From Pannonibacter phragmitetus_B (GTDB lineage: Bacteria > Pseudomonadota > Alphaproteobacteria > Rhizobiales > Stappiaceae): 64,000 bases of DNA. Of the stretch, positions 44,704-54,534 are shown one piece after another. The stretch's first letter is position 1, and each line of letters starts with the position of its first letter. Where the stretch lies: NCBI RefSeq assembly GCF_050510895.1, contig NZ_JBNINT010000001.1, forward strand, positions 1,302,001 through 1,366,000, written 5' to 3'. Below the pieces are notes generated by a model. The model did no database searches and was not told the origin of the DNA. It worked only from the letters and a program-made list of their open reading frames with translations. Both the position numbers and the translations under genes were made by a program.

Positions 44704-46521
44704 CCAATCCTGACCTGACCAGCCAGCCCGTTCTCTCCGTCCGCAACCTGACCACCGCCTTCAAGGCAGATGGTGGCTGGAGGCCGGTGGTGCGCAATGT
44801 GTCCTTTGATGTCTGCGCCGGGGAGACGCTGGCCATCGTAGGGGAGAGCGGATCGGGCAAGAGCGTGACCTCGCTGTCAGTCATGCGCCTGCTGGCGCCG
44901 AAGTCCAGCCGGATCGAGGGGAGGTGGTGCTGAATGGCCGCAACCTTCTTGACCTGTCCGAAAAGGCGATGCGGCACGTTCGTGGCAATGAGGTCTCGAT
45001 GATCTTCCAGGAGCCGATGACCTCGCTCAATCCGATCTTCACCATCGGGCGCCAGATTTCCGAGGTGCTGACGCGGCACAAGGGCATGACGAAGTCCGCC
45101 GCCCGTGCCGAGACAATCCGCATGCTGGAGCGCGTGCGTATTCCCAATGCCGCCGCCCGATTTGACGAATACCCGCACCAGTTTTCCGGTGGCATGCGCC
45201 AGCGGGTGATGATTGCCATGGCGCTTGCTTCCCGCCCGAAGCTGCTGATTGCCGATGAGCCGACGACCGCGCTCGACGTGACGATCCAGGGGCAGATCCT
45301 CGATTTGATCAAGGAACTGCAGGACGAAGAGGGCATGGCTGTTCTTTTCATCACCCATGATATGGGCGTCGTTGCCGAGATTGCCGACCGCACTGTGGTG
45401 ATGTTCCGGGGCGATGCGGTGGAGACCGGTCTGACCGGGGATATTTTTCATCGGGGCCAGCATCCCTATACCCGTGCGCTTCTGTCTGCCGTGCCAAGGC
45501 TTGGTTCCATGGCGGGTGAGGCGGCGCCTTTGCGTTTTCCTGTCGTGGACACGGCGACCGGCGTCATAACTGCTCCGCCCGCTCCAGCAGCTCTTCCCGG
45601 GCACAGCCAGCCCGTTCTTCAGGTCAGAAATCTCGTCACCCGCTTTCCGGTGCGCTCCGGTCTCTTCAACCGGCAGACCGGTGCCGTACATGCGGTGGAG
45701 AATATTTCCTTTGATCTGCTGCAGGGGAAACGCTCGCACTCGTTGGTGAATCGGGTTGCGGCAAGTCCACCACAGGCCGTTCGGTCATGCGCTTGATCGA
45801 ACCTTCGTCCGGAGATATCCATCTCGATGGCTTCGACGTCCGGAAACTGGGGGCCGTGGAACTCCAGCGGATGCGCAAGAGCGTGCAGATGATCTTTCAG
45901 GATCCGTTCTCCAGCCTCAACCCTCGTATGACGGTTGGCCAGGCTGTTGCGGAGCCCTTCTTGAAGCACAAGCTTGGCGGCGTCCGTGAGGCTGCTGAAA
46001 AGACGGACTATCTGCTGGAGCGGGTAGGGCTCTCGGCATCCATGAAGAACCGTTATCCGCATGAGTTCTCGGGCGGCCAGCGCCAACGCATCGCCATTGC
46101 ACGGGCGTTGTCGCTAGACCCGAAAGTGATCGTTGCAGACGAAAGCGTGTCTGCTCTCGATGTGTCGATCAAGGCGCAGGTCTGCAACCTGCTCATGGAC
46201 CTGCAGGAAAGCCTGGATCTGGCCTTCCTCTTCATCAGCCATGACATGGCTGTTGTGGAACGGGTCAGCCACCGGGTGGCGGTGATGTATCTCGGCGAGA
46301 TCGTCGAGATCGGTCCGCGTGCCGCCGTCTTTGAAAACCCGCAGCATCCCTACACGAAGAAGCTGATGGCTGCCGTGCCGGTGCCCGATCCGGCCCGCCG
46401 GGGTATGCGCCGCGGCATTGCCACAGATGAGCTGCGGAGCCCGGTGCGCGCCAATGGCTATCAGCCGCCGGTGCGGGAGTACCGGGAGGTTTCGAAAGGC
46501 CATCTGGTGCAGGTGGCTTAA
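44700..46521 (+). CDS. Fused double ATPase of the peptide ABC transporter (two frameshifts as assembled)
   Basis: Three frames join into one protein of about 607 residues when one G is restored at 44918-44921 and one at 45724-45727 (both GGGG runs). It then has two DppD/DppF-type ATPase domains like GsiA. Domain 1: Walker A GESGSGKS, signature FSGGMRQRVMIAMAL, Walker B LLIADEPTTALD. Domain 2: Walker A GESGCGKS (only readable across the repaired break), signature FSGGQRQRIAIARAL, Walker B VIVADESVSALD. Each ends with the oligopeptide-family extension (QHPYTRALLSAVP, QHPYTKKLMAAVP). It powers the two permeases. The start ATG 44700 overlaps the DUF1028 stop. Confidence 0.9.
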
Positions 46522-46851
46522 TCAGTCGACGATGAAGAGCTTTGCGCCGGTGCTGGTGGAGGAGCGGTGCGGCTCGGCATTGTCGGCCACCTGATAGCTC
46601 ATGCCCGGCTTCAGCAGGAAGGTGCGGCCGTCGTCCAGCTCCGTTAACAGCTCGCCCTCTAGGCACAGGAGAATATGACCCTTCGTGCACCAGTGGTCAG
46701 CGAGGTAACCGGGCGTGTATTCCACCATGCGCACCCGGATGCCACCGAAGTGGCGCGTGCGCCAGAAGGCGGCGCCGGTTTCGCCCTTGTGCTCGGTCCG
46801 CTCCACAGTGTCCCAGTCCGTGGTGCCGAAGGGGATATCGCTCATCTGCAT
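46522..46851 (-). CDS. DHCW-motif cupin protein
   Basis: 109 residues from ATG at 46851, 7 bases after AAGGA. Single cupin barrel with YTPGYLADHWCTKGHILLCLEGEL; DHWC plus the following GH give the metal-binding set of the DHCW cupin group. Function unknown; a small metal-dependent enzyme or binding protein. Convergent with the ATPase gene with no bases between the stop codons. Confidence 0.82.
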   Translation of the reverse strand: MQMSDIPFGTTDWDTVERTEHKGETGAAFWRTRHFGGIRVRMVEYTPGYLADHWCTKGHILLCLEGELLTELDDGRTFLLKPGMSYQVADNAEPHRSSTSTGAKLFIVD

Positions 46852-46878
46852 GGTGCAGTCCTTGTTGCTATGGGCGTG

Positions 46879-47823
46879 TCAGCGCGCCCGGTAAGCACGC
46901 AGCATCGAAAAGCTGTAGAGTGCCAGCGCCGACCAGATCAGTACGAAGGCTGAGAGTTTCACCGGGTTCATCGGCTCGCGGAATACGAAAACGGCGATCA
47001 GGAAGATGATCGTCGGTGTGATGTATTGCATCACAGCGATGGTTGAAAGCCGCAGCAGCTTGGCGGCGTTTGCGTAGATCATCAGCGGAATGGCCGTGGC
47101 CAACCCGGCCGAGGCGAGGAGCCAGGTGTCCAGCTGGGTGCCATGGGTGAAGTGGCCGGTGCTGGAGAACTCCAGCCAGAGGATGAAGGGTACGGCGGGA
47201 ATGCTCAGCAGTGCCACCTCCAGGAAGAAGCCCTGATTGGGCCCCACCGGCAGAGTCTTGCGCAGGAAGGCGTAGAAGCCCCAGCTGACGGTCAGCGTCA
47301 GCGAAATCCAAGGCAGCCGCCCCGCATCCCAGGTCAGGATACCGACAGCCACGGCGACGAGTGCGATGGCCGCGATCTGCGTGCGCGACAGCTTTTCCTT
47401 GAGGACGATGGCACCCAGTAAGATGCTGAAAAGCGGGTTGATGAAATAGCCGAGGGCGCCCTCGATCGCCTGTCCCGAGCCGACCGCATAGACATAGGTG
47501 CACCAGTTGATGGTAATGAGGCTGGCGGTCAGTGCTGCCATGCCCATGGTGCGGGGAGACCGTATGGCTGCCTTCAGATCTCCGATCCGGCGCGTCGCCA
47601 GCAGGATCAGGGCAGCACAAGGTACGGACCATGCCGCCCGATGGGCCAGCACTTCAAACGGCGAGATATGCCCGAGCGCTTTTAGATAGATCGGCAGCAG
47701 GCCCCACAGGCCATAAGCGGTGAGGGCGTATGCGAAGCCTTTGGGGGTGTCGCCGGTCTGCTGGGGAACTGGGGGCGTATCCATCGCCATGGGCCTGACC
47801 TTGTCTTGTTGGGTCTCTTCCAT
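46879..47823 (-). CDS. rarD: EamA-family transporter RarD
   Basis: 314 residues from ATG at 47823 (MEETQQDKVRPM), with a purine stretch upstream. About ten membrane segments. RarD features: GFAYALTAYGLWGLLPIYLKAL at the start, SPFEVLAHRAAWSVP, INWCTYVYAVGSGQAIEGALGYFINPL, and QYITPTIIFLIAVFVFREPM near the end. A drug/metabolite exporter-type protein (chloramphenicol-sensitive RarD family); the substrate is not known. 27 bases downstream of the cupin gene. Confidence 0.9.
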   Translation of the reverse strand: MEETQQDKVRPMAMDTPPVPQQTGDTPKGFAYALTAYGLWGLLPIYLKALGHISPFEVLAHRAAWSVPCAALILLATRRIGDLKAAIRSPRTMGMAALTASLITINWCTYVYAVGSGQAIEGALGYFINPLFSILLGAIVLKEKLSRTQIAAIALVAVAVGILTWDAGRLPWISLTLTVSWGFYAFLRKTLPVGPNQGFFLEVALLSIPAVPFILWLEFSSTGHFTHGTQLDTWLLASAGLATAIPLMIYANAAKLLRLSTIAVMQYITPTIIFLIAVFVFREPMNPVKLSAFVLIWSALALYSFSMLRAYRAR

Positions 47824-47986
47824 AGGACGGAACCATCTCCGGTTCCAATTCATTCCTATGCTGCAGGCATCAGTGTTGTTCATACCGCCGGTGGCTGCCA
47901 TCTTGCCGCCGGGATTGGCATGTTCTGCTCAAGCCTTGTGTAGTAGGATCTGATGTGGGCCATTCGGGGTTCGAGAGGTTACAGGG

Positions 47987-48414
47987 ATGCGTAAGATTGC
48001 TTTTTCTCTCGCCCTTGCTGTTGGGCTGCTTGGTGCTGGCGCTGCCAACGCCTGGACGGCTCAGGCAACGGCAGACCTGAACATGCGCTCAGGACCAGGT
48101 ACCGGCTATGCGCCGCTTCTGGTCATTCCGCGCGGTGCAGTGGTTGAGGCAGGCGCCTGCAGCAGCTGGTGCCAGGTGTTTTTCGCAGGTTACCGGGGGT
48201 TTGTGAGCGCCCGCTATCTGGCGCCGGCTGGCGGTTACTATCAGCCCGCACCCCCGCCGCCGGTGGTCGTGGTGCCGCCTCCCTACTATCGCCCGGCACC
48301 GCCACCCTATTACCGGCCGGGCCCTCCGCCGGTCTACCGCCCCCTTACCATCACCGCGACCGCTACAGGGATTATGAGCGCAGGCGGAGTTACCATTGGG
48401 AGCGGTCCTGGTAA
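47987..48414 (+). CDS. Exported SH3-domain protein with proline-rich tail (frameshifted as assembled)
   Basis: Signal peptide MRKIAFSLALAVGLLGAGAANA, then a bacterial SH3 domain (ATADLNMRSGPGTGYAPLLVIPRG, VSARYLAP). A proline/tyrosine-rich stretch follows. The frame as given runs to 48505 with an atypical end. Restoring one C in the CCCCC run at 48340-48344 gives PPYHHRDRYRDYERRRSYHW and a stop at 48414, a composition typical of these alphaproteobacterial envelope proteins; total about 142 residues. Probably binds cell wall; role unknown. Confidence 0.75.
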
Positions 48415-48713
48415 GGATCTTTGGGCGGCTCCAAATTTAAGTGAACTGTGCATGGCTCGCGGCTCATATGCGCCGCGGGTCTTTTGCTGCGAGGCAAGGC
48501 TGTGAAACCAGGCGGGCCCGCAGGGCTCCGCTGGCAACAGATGTGGCAACGGGTGCTCCAAAACATCTTAAAGAAACCACAGATCCTGTGATTTCTGCCA
48601 CAGTTCCGGACGCATTCTTCTTTAAACCTTGTATCTGCAAACAGAGATTCTGTCATCCCTGCTGCTGGTGCCTTTTGCAGGCTCTGAGAGCAGGATGAAA
48701 AAGGAGCATTTGA

Positions 48714-49445
48714 ATGGCTACCAAGACAAAGGCCCCCTCAAACAGCCGCTCGCTTGCGCCGCACAGCGCGGCGCGAGGGCTGGTGCTGGGTCTGGGGCTG
48801 TCTCTTCTCGGCAGTGTTTCTGCTTTCGCGGCAGATCCCGTCGCCATGGTGCTGGACCGCTCGGAAGGTGTCGAGGCTTCGGCCTTCACCGAACTTTTCC
48901 CCGGAGATGCCGTCGCGCTGGGCAGTGAAGGCTATGTTGATCTGCTCGACTATACCGCCTGCCGCGAGGTGCGGGTAACGGGCGGTACTGTCACGGCTGT
49001 CAGCACGGGGCTTGAAGTGGTGGAAGGTCAGGAGACGGAACTGCGTCCGGGCAACTGCCTTCAGCAGCAGACCACCAACGCAGGCCCAGAGAACAGCAAG
49101 GGCCTTGCGACGACCCTGCGCAGCGTGCGTCCGGAAAACAAGGTGGCTGCATCGCTGATGCTGCGCTTTGGCGATGACCTCAAGGAGCGTTACGACAGCG
49201 TGATGATCTCCGTCGATGGTGGTGAGCCGAAGGAATACAAGCTCGATGACACTGCCCTGTCTGAAATGCCGCTGACAACGGCGGAAGATGCGGCTGCTGC
49301 CATGGCTGGCGGTACGGTCCGCAACTCCGTGCCGGTTGAGCTGATGTTCAAGCCGAAGGAAGGCGCAGGGGATGCAGAAGTGCGTCAGTTTACGCTCGAC
49401 CCCTCGGGCGTTGGCCGCGATACTGCTGTTGTCGTGGTGAAGTGA
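48714..49445 (+). CDS. Exported protein, possibly FecR-like, partner of the CHASE2 cyclase
   Basis: 243 residues with an N-terminal signal segment (LVLGLGLSLLGSVSAFAADP). Residues 45-115 form a repeated beta pattern (VEASAFTELFPGDAVALGSEG then YVDLLDYTACREVRVTGGTV) that resembles a FecR-type domain, which often accompanies CHASE2 cyclases. The C-terminal half is acidic, with VMISVDGGEPKEYKLDD. No cytoplasmic domain. The cyclase gene begins 25 bases later, so this is probably its periplasmic companion. The FecR-like label is tentative. Confidence 0.55.
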   Translation: MATKTKAPSNSRSLAPHSAARGLVLGLGLSLLGSVSAFAADPVAMVLDRSEGVEASAFTELFPGDAVALGSEGYVDLLDYTACREVRVTGGTVTAVSTGLEVVEGQETELRPGNCLQQQTTNAGPENSKGLATTLRSVRPENKVAASLMLRFGDDLKERYDSVMISVDGGEPKEYKLDDTALSEMPLTTAEDAAAAMAGGTVRNSVPVELMFKPKEGAGDAEVRQFTLDPSGVGRDTAVVVVK

Positions 49446-49469
49446 ACTGAGCCGGATGAACCTCGTTAA

Positions 49470-51406
49470 ATGACCGGGTCCGGGCGGGCGCAGACCGCCG
49501 CAACAGAACGTATCAGGCTGAAGGCCGCGATGGTGCTCATCGCGGCCGCGCTTGGTATTGCGTCCGGATTTGCCTCGATCCATGCGATCTGGGAAGGCTG
49601 GATGACGGACAGGCTGCTGCAAATGCGCGCGGCCGTCGAACCCCTGCCGCAGGACCGGTTCCCGGTGGCGGTCGTTGGCCTGGATCAGGCGTCGCTGACC
49701 TCCAGGCGTCTTGAGGCTATCCCCCGTGTTTTCATGTCCCAGGCCTTTGCCGAAGCGGGCAGCGGGTTGTTCGAGGCGGGGGCAAAGGCCATCGGCCTCG
49801 ATTTCGTTTTTGCCTTCAGCGCCGACTCCTTTGCCGACCCGCAGACTGGTGAGGCGCGGTTGCGCGGCTATGACCGTCAATTCCTGCAGTTCCTGTATCA
49901 GAACCGGGGCCGTGTCGTTGTCGCGCGCACGTCGACCGGAGTTCCGCACCGGTCCATTTCCGCGACTGCGGGCAATGAGGGGTGCGCTCCACCGAGATTT
50001 TTACGAGCAACGACGGAGTCGTTCGCCGCCACAGGCCTTCCGTTCCAATGGAAAACTCGCCTGCTTTCGTGGATGCCATGCTCTCCTTGATGGGCTCAAA
50101 TATTGCCGAGCCTTACATGCCGCTTCCCGGTGCCCGGCTTGCCTCGACCGTTCCTTATCTGTCGCTGGTTGATGTGCTCGACATGATGGATACCGAGGAG
50201 GGCAGGGCGAAGCTGCATGAGTTTGCAGACGGCCGGGCCATTCTCTTTGGCAGCACCTTGCCGAATGAGGACGAGCATCTCTACCTCGACCGTTATCTGC
50301 CGCGGGAAAGCGTTCCTGGCGCGATTGAGGGTGCCATGGGGCGGCCGCCGGTGCGAACTGCAACGTCCGGTGTCTTCATCCTGGCCGACCTGATCGGAGC
50401 CCCGCTGACTGGCCGCTTTGCTAAGGATGCACCCTTCGCAGCGGTTGCGGGGCTTATCATTGCCTTTGCACTTGCCGGTGCGCTTGCAGGGTTGAATCTG
50501 CCTTTGCCCAGCCTGCCTTTTGTGGCAACCGGGCTCATCGGCGGCGGACTCGCCATCGCCTTTGCGGCTCTGATGGGCGGCACCGTTCTGCCCGCAGGCG
50601 CGGCGCCCTTCGCCGGGTTTATTGCGCTGATGGTGGCCGGTGTGGCGCAGGTGGCGGTGCTGAAGCGGCGTGAGCGCGAGCTGGTGCGCCTCTTTGGCCA
50701 TTATCTTTCACCGCAGGTGATCAAGACGATGGCGGAGCAGGAGCGCCTTTCGGATCTCGGCGGCGAGACCCGCCGCGTCGTTGTTGCCTTCATCGACATC
50801 GTTGGCTTCACCCGTATGTCGGAGCAGCTTCCGGACCGTGAGGTGGTGAAGGTGGTGAACACCTGTTTCGAGGCGATCGGTGGTGAAATCACACGTTTTG
50901 AGGGCTACATCGACAAGTATATCGGCGACGCGGTGATGGCGATCTGGAACGCGCCGAACGATGTTGAGGCGCCCGAGCAGCAAGCTGTCGGCTGTGCCCT
51001 CGCCGTGATTGCCATGCTGCCCGAACTGCGCCGCCGCACTGGTCAGCCTGGGCTCGATCTGCGCATTGCGATCAATGCTGGCCCTGCGCTTGTGGGCGAT
51101 ATCGGCGGTGAGACACGCCGCTCCTTCACAGTGATGGGCACAACCGTCAACACTGCCAGCCGCATCGAGACCATCGCCAAGGAAGCCGCCGTGCGCCTTG
51201 CCTTCAGCAGTTCTGTTGCGGAAGGCCTGCAATCCCCAGTCCTGCTGCCGCTGTGGAAGGGAACCTTGCGCGGCCTTTCTGTCGAGACGGAAGTGCTGAC
51301 CCTTGATAATGCGGCGCTCTTCATGGAGGAGAGCGGCCCGCGCCTGCTTCTGAGCGATGAAGATCCGGAACTGCCTGATGCCGGCATTCGCAGTGCAGCC
51401 ATCTGA
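49470..51406 (+). CDS. CHASE2-domain adenylate/guanylate cyclase (frameshifted as assembled)
   Basis: One G restored in GGGG at 49979-49982 joins two frames to about 645 residues. Layout: N-terminal membrane segment (AAMVLIAAALGIASGFASIH), extracytoplasmic CHASE2 sensor (about 45-290, ending VRSTEIFTSNDGVVRRHRPS across the break), three membrane segments (300-400), and a class III cyclase domain (430-600). Cyclase motifs: FIDIVGFTRMSEQ and KYIGDAVMAIWNAP hold the two metal-binding Asp residues, and GTTVNTASRIE closes the core. It senses an unknown periplasmic signal and makes cyclic nucleotide. Follows the exported partner gene. Confidence 0.88.
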
Positions 51407-51624
51407 GGCGGCCAAGAAGGGGGCCTCCAATCTGGCTGAGGCAGCTTGCATTTCGTCAATTCCCTGTTATCTATCGCGCAGCGGGCCGGGCCCCTCTGGC
51501 GATGCGCACTGAACTCCAAGAGCAGGCGCCTCGTGATGTCGGACCGCATCAAGTGCGCTTGATGCCATGCCCGGACTGCCGCCTCGCGGACAATCACCTG
51601 TCATGACACGGCGCCGTCACGCGA

Positions 51625-52610
51625 GTGAGGCACATCTTGGATATCCTGTTTCTGCTGTTTCTCGATAAGCCGCTGTGGATGTGGTTTGTCTTCCTGTCTC
51701 TGGTCATTGCCCTGCTGGTGTTTGACCTTGGCGTCCTGCACAAGGACGACCATGAGATCGGGATTGCCGAGAGCTTGAAGCTTTCGGCCATGTACATCAT
51801 TCTGGGTCTTTCTTTCTCCGGCTTCATTTTCTGGCAGATGGGCGGGGAGGCGACCGCGCAGTATCTGACCGCCTTCGTGGTGGAAAAGACGCTGGCGATG
51901 GACAACATCTTTGTCATCGCGCTCATCTTCAGCTTCTTCGCCATTCCGCGCCAGTATCAGCACCGGGTGCTCTTCTGGGGCATTCTTGGGGTGATCCTGC
52001 TGCGCGGCATCATGATCGGCCTTGGGGCCACGATCGTCGAGCAATATCACTGGGTACTCTATCTCTTTGCTGCCTTCCTGATCTTCACTGGCATCAAGAT
52101 GCTGTTTGCCGGTGATGAGGAGCACAAGATCGAGGAGAACGCGCTGATCCGCTTCCTGAAGCGGCGGCTGCCGGTGACGGATGAGATCCACGGCCACAGC
52201 TTCATCGTGAAGCAGAAGGACCCGGCAACGGGACGTCTGAAGCGCTTTGTCACACCGCTTCTGCTGGCGCTGATCGTCATCGAGATCGCCGATGTGGTGT
52301 TTGCGGTGGATTCGGTCCCGGCCGTCTTCACCATCACCACCGATCCTTACGTGGTCTACACCTCCAACATCTTCGCCATCCTGGGCCTGCGCGCGCTCTA
52401 TTTCGCTTTAGCGGCGATCCTGCACCGGTTCGCCTATCTCAAATATGCGCTGTCGCTGCTGCTGGTCTTCATCGGTTCCAAGATCTTCATTGCGGAGATG
52501 ATGGGCTGGGAGAAGTTTCCGCCAGAATGGTCGCTTGGCATCACCTTTGCGATCCTGGGCGCCGGGACTGTTTTTCCCTCTGGAAGACGAGCAGTGCAGA
52601 GAGCCGCTGA
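51625..52610 (+). CDS. TerC/Alx-family membrane protein (3' end frameshifted as assembled)
   Basis: About 328 residues from GTG at 51625; TTG at 51637 is an alternative. Eight or nine membrane segments with the TerC hallmarks VVEKTLAMDNIFVIALIFSFF and EIADVVFAVDSVPAVFTIT, whose acidic residues probably handle metal ions, and GLRALYFALAAILHRF. Alx/TerC proteins export manganese or act in tellurite resistance. The frame as given ends in a non-family tail to 52635; adding one base in TTTTTCCC at 52571-52578 restores GTVFSLWKTSSAESR with stop at 52610. A strong terminator follows. Confidence 0.87.
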
Positions 52611-52638
52611 GGTGCATGTTCTCCCTTCCCGATAGAGC

Positions 52639-52677
52639 AAAATCCCCCGGCAGACCATTCTGCCGGGGGATTTCTCT
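52639..52677 (+). terminator. Terminator after the TerC-family gene
   Basis: AAATCCCCCGGCAGA-CCAT-TCTGCCGGGGGATTT followed by CTCTTT: a long perfect stem. It separates the TerC-family gene from the GNAT/RiPP locus. Confidence 0.85.
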
Positions 52678-52808
52678 TTATGGCAAGCTCTTGCGCGGAC
52701 AGACGAGGCTATTTCCGATCCACCCCAAATGTGCCGTTGCTCCATTTGTCTGTCCGGTTCTAGATGATGGTGAAGGTGAATGAAGGGTTCTCGCAGGGAG
52801 GCACCGGC

Positions 52809-53765
52809 TTGAATGCAACCGTAAATCTGGACGCAGCCACGACGGAGATTTCTGCCGCTTCCCAGATTGCTATCGAATTGCTGGAAGGGGATGCAGGCGT
52901 TTTTGCTGCCTATGGGTTCCCGCGGCTTGCACGGCATCTTTCGCCCGTCCAGGGCCTCTGGCTTGCAGTGGGGCTCCGGGTCGCCGGGCTGCCTGCCGGG
53001 CTTGCCCTTGGCATGGTGCAGGGCCAGAAGGCGTGGCTGCTGTCCTTGATGGTCGCCGCTCCCTTGCGCGGGCGGGGCTACGGGCGCCAGTTGGCGCAGG
53101 CCTTTGCTGCAGGCGCGGCAGGACGTGGCGCAGCATCGGTACAAGCAGACTTTTCCTCCCGGATCGCGCATCGCGGTGCATTGGCCCGCTGTCTGGCCGC
53201 CGCCGGATTTTCTGAACCGGAACTTCTGACGCTGGCCACCACGGGCGAAGCAGGGGCGATGCTGGAGGCGGTCAATCAGTGGCCCAGCATGATGCGGCGT
53301 CTGCGAAATCCGGATAGCGCCAGTTTCGAGCCATGGCGCCCTCTGGACGCGGCGGATCTGGAGGCGGTCGAGGCACTCTCACGGGAGCCCGGCTTCGTGC
53401 CAGGCATGGCGCCGGAGGCTGATCCGCAGTCCTTTGATCCAGCCTGCTCAATTGCGGTGCGCCGGGACGGGCAGCTGATTGGGTGGGTTGTGGCCGAGGC
53501 GCTACCGGTGATCACGCTGGAGGCCTACCGGGGCCGGAAGGGTGTGTACTACCGCTCAGCCTATCTGACGCAACCGCTTTGGCACACGGGGCTGATGGTC
53601 GGTGCGTACCGTGCGGCTTTTGAAGCACAGGTCAACACCCACGGGCCGGAATCGATTGCCGCGTTTCACACGAGTATTCCGCGCATGGCGGCCATGGTCC
53701 GGCGCCGGTTCGGGCCGATTGCGCTGCAGGTGGACGAGCATTGGCGCACGGAGCAGGTTCTTTAA
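52809..53765 (+). CDS. Tandem GNAT acyltransferase, putative RiPP maturase
   Basis: 318 residues from TTG at 52809, which has GGGAGG 7 bases upstream; an ATG at 52764 adds 15 residues but lacks a good ribosome site. Two GNAT folds in tandem. The first (about 15-150) has the acyl-CoA pyrophosphate loop LRGRGYGRQL; the second (about 175-310) reads SFEPWRPLDAADLEAVEALS, GWVVAEALP and KGVYYRSAYLTQPLW. The first precursor peptide gene begins 61 bases later, so this is the likely modifying enzyme. Selidamide RiPPs carry fatty acyl groups put on Lys or Orn by GNAT maturases; assignment here is by analogy. An unrelated N-acetyltransferase remains possible. Confidence 0.7.
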   Translation: MNATVNLDAATTEISAASQIAIELLEGDAGVFAAYGFPRLARHLSPVQGLWLAVGLRVAGLPAGLALGMVQGQKAWLLSLMVAAPLRGRGYGRQLAQAFAAGAAGRGAASVQADFSSRIAHRGALARCLAAAGFSEPELLTLATTGEAGAMLEAVNQWPSMMRRLRNPDSASFEPWRPLDAADLEAVEALSREPGFVPGMAPEADPQSFDPACSIAVRRDGQLIGWVVAEALPVITLEAYRGRKGVYYRSAYLTQPLWHTGLMVGAYRAAFEAQVNTHGPESIAAFHTSIPRMAAMVRRRFGPIALQVDEHWRTEQVL

Positions 53766-53826
53766 CATGAAGCTTGGCAAGCGGCCCGCGAGTGGGGCCG
53801 TGTCGCCTTCAAACGGAGAAGATGAA

Positions 53827-54144
53827 ATGGAAAATATTGATCTGAACGCGCTTTTTGGCGTTGATACGGTTGAGAAGGTGCGCCTGCGGCTCAATGAGGA
53901 CGCCGCCTTTCTTGCTGAGGCCAAGGTGGATCTGAATGCCGCTGTAAAGGCGCATTACGGTATTGATCTGCCTGTGCCGATGGGCGTTGTCGAAAGCGCC
54001 GGCGGCTGGACTGCCTGCATCCTCGCCGATGATGCTCTGGCTGATAGCGAACTGGATCTGGTCGCGGGCGGTATGCTGATTCCGAGTTACAAATCTTCGA
54101 CTCCCAAACACACTCCGGAAAACAGCATTACAATTCGCTTTTAG
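53827..54144 (+). CDS. RiPP precursor peptide 1 with NHLP-like leader
   Basis: 105 residues from ATG at 53827, behind GGAGAAGATGAA; an upstream ATG at 53767 is rejected because precursor 2 aligns from this Met. The leader, residues 1-82, is helical with DAAFLAEAKVDLNAAVKAHY and YGIDLPVP, like nitrile-hydratase-type leaders, and ends SELDLVAGG, the double-glycine site of C39 peptidases. The predicted core is residues 83-105 (starts MLIPSYKSS, ends SITIRF): 23 residues, two Lys at 89 and 94, no Cys. C39 transporter genes lie close by. The product is unknown. Confidence 0.78.
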   Translation: MENIDLNALFGVDTVEKVRLRLNEDAAFLAEAKVDLNAAVKAHYGIDLPVPMGVVESAGGWTACILADDALADSELDLVAGGMLIPSYKSSTPKHTPENSITIRF

Positions 54145-54231
54145 TCATTAAAGCACCCCAAATGCCGCACCTATCTGTTCTGCTACAGCGGGTTTTGCGT
54201 GCTGCCGGCAACTTTGATTGGGCGATGAGAC

Positions 54232-54534
54232 ATGACAATTGACCTTAAGGCACTCTTTGGCGCCGATGCTGTCGAGGATGTAATCCGGCGTCTCAACTCC
54301 GATAGCGCGTTTCTGGCGGAAGCTCGCGCTGATCTGAATGCTGCAGTGATGGCACACTATGGCGTTCAGTTGCCCCTGCCGCTGGCTCTCGCCGAAGGGG
54401 TAGACGGCTGGACGGTCGAGGTTCCGCATGGTGATGCCCTGGACGACAGCGAGCTGGATCTTGTCGCTGGCGGATCAAGTCAGCATTTCCTGAATCCAGG
54501 CCTCAAATCAGACGGTGACCGCAGGCATGTCTGA
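54232..54534 (+). CDS. RiPP precursor peptide 2 with NHLP-like leader
   Basis: 100 residues. The leader (1-81) closely matches precursor 1: both have DLxALFG, SAFLAEA/AAFLAEA, DLNAAV, AHYG, LPxP and ELDLVAGG. The predicted core after GG is SSQHFLNPGLKSDGDRRHV, 19 residues, with a single Lys (residue 92), two Arg and no Cys. The core shares no sequence with that of precursor 1, as expected when leaders are conserved and cores diversify. The last 27 bases overlap the 3' end of the convergent transporter gene. 87 bases after precursor 1, probably the same transcript. Confidence 0.75.
   Translation: MTIDLKALFGADAVEDVIRRLNSDSAFLAEARADLNAAVMAHYGVQLPLPLALAEGVDGWTVEVPHGDALDDSELDLVAGGSSQHFLNPGLKSDGDRRHV

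Noticed and set aside
53767..53826. N-terminal extension of precursor peptide 1 from ATG 53767
   Set aside because: Precursor 2 aligns from the later Met at 53827, which has its own ribosome binding site.
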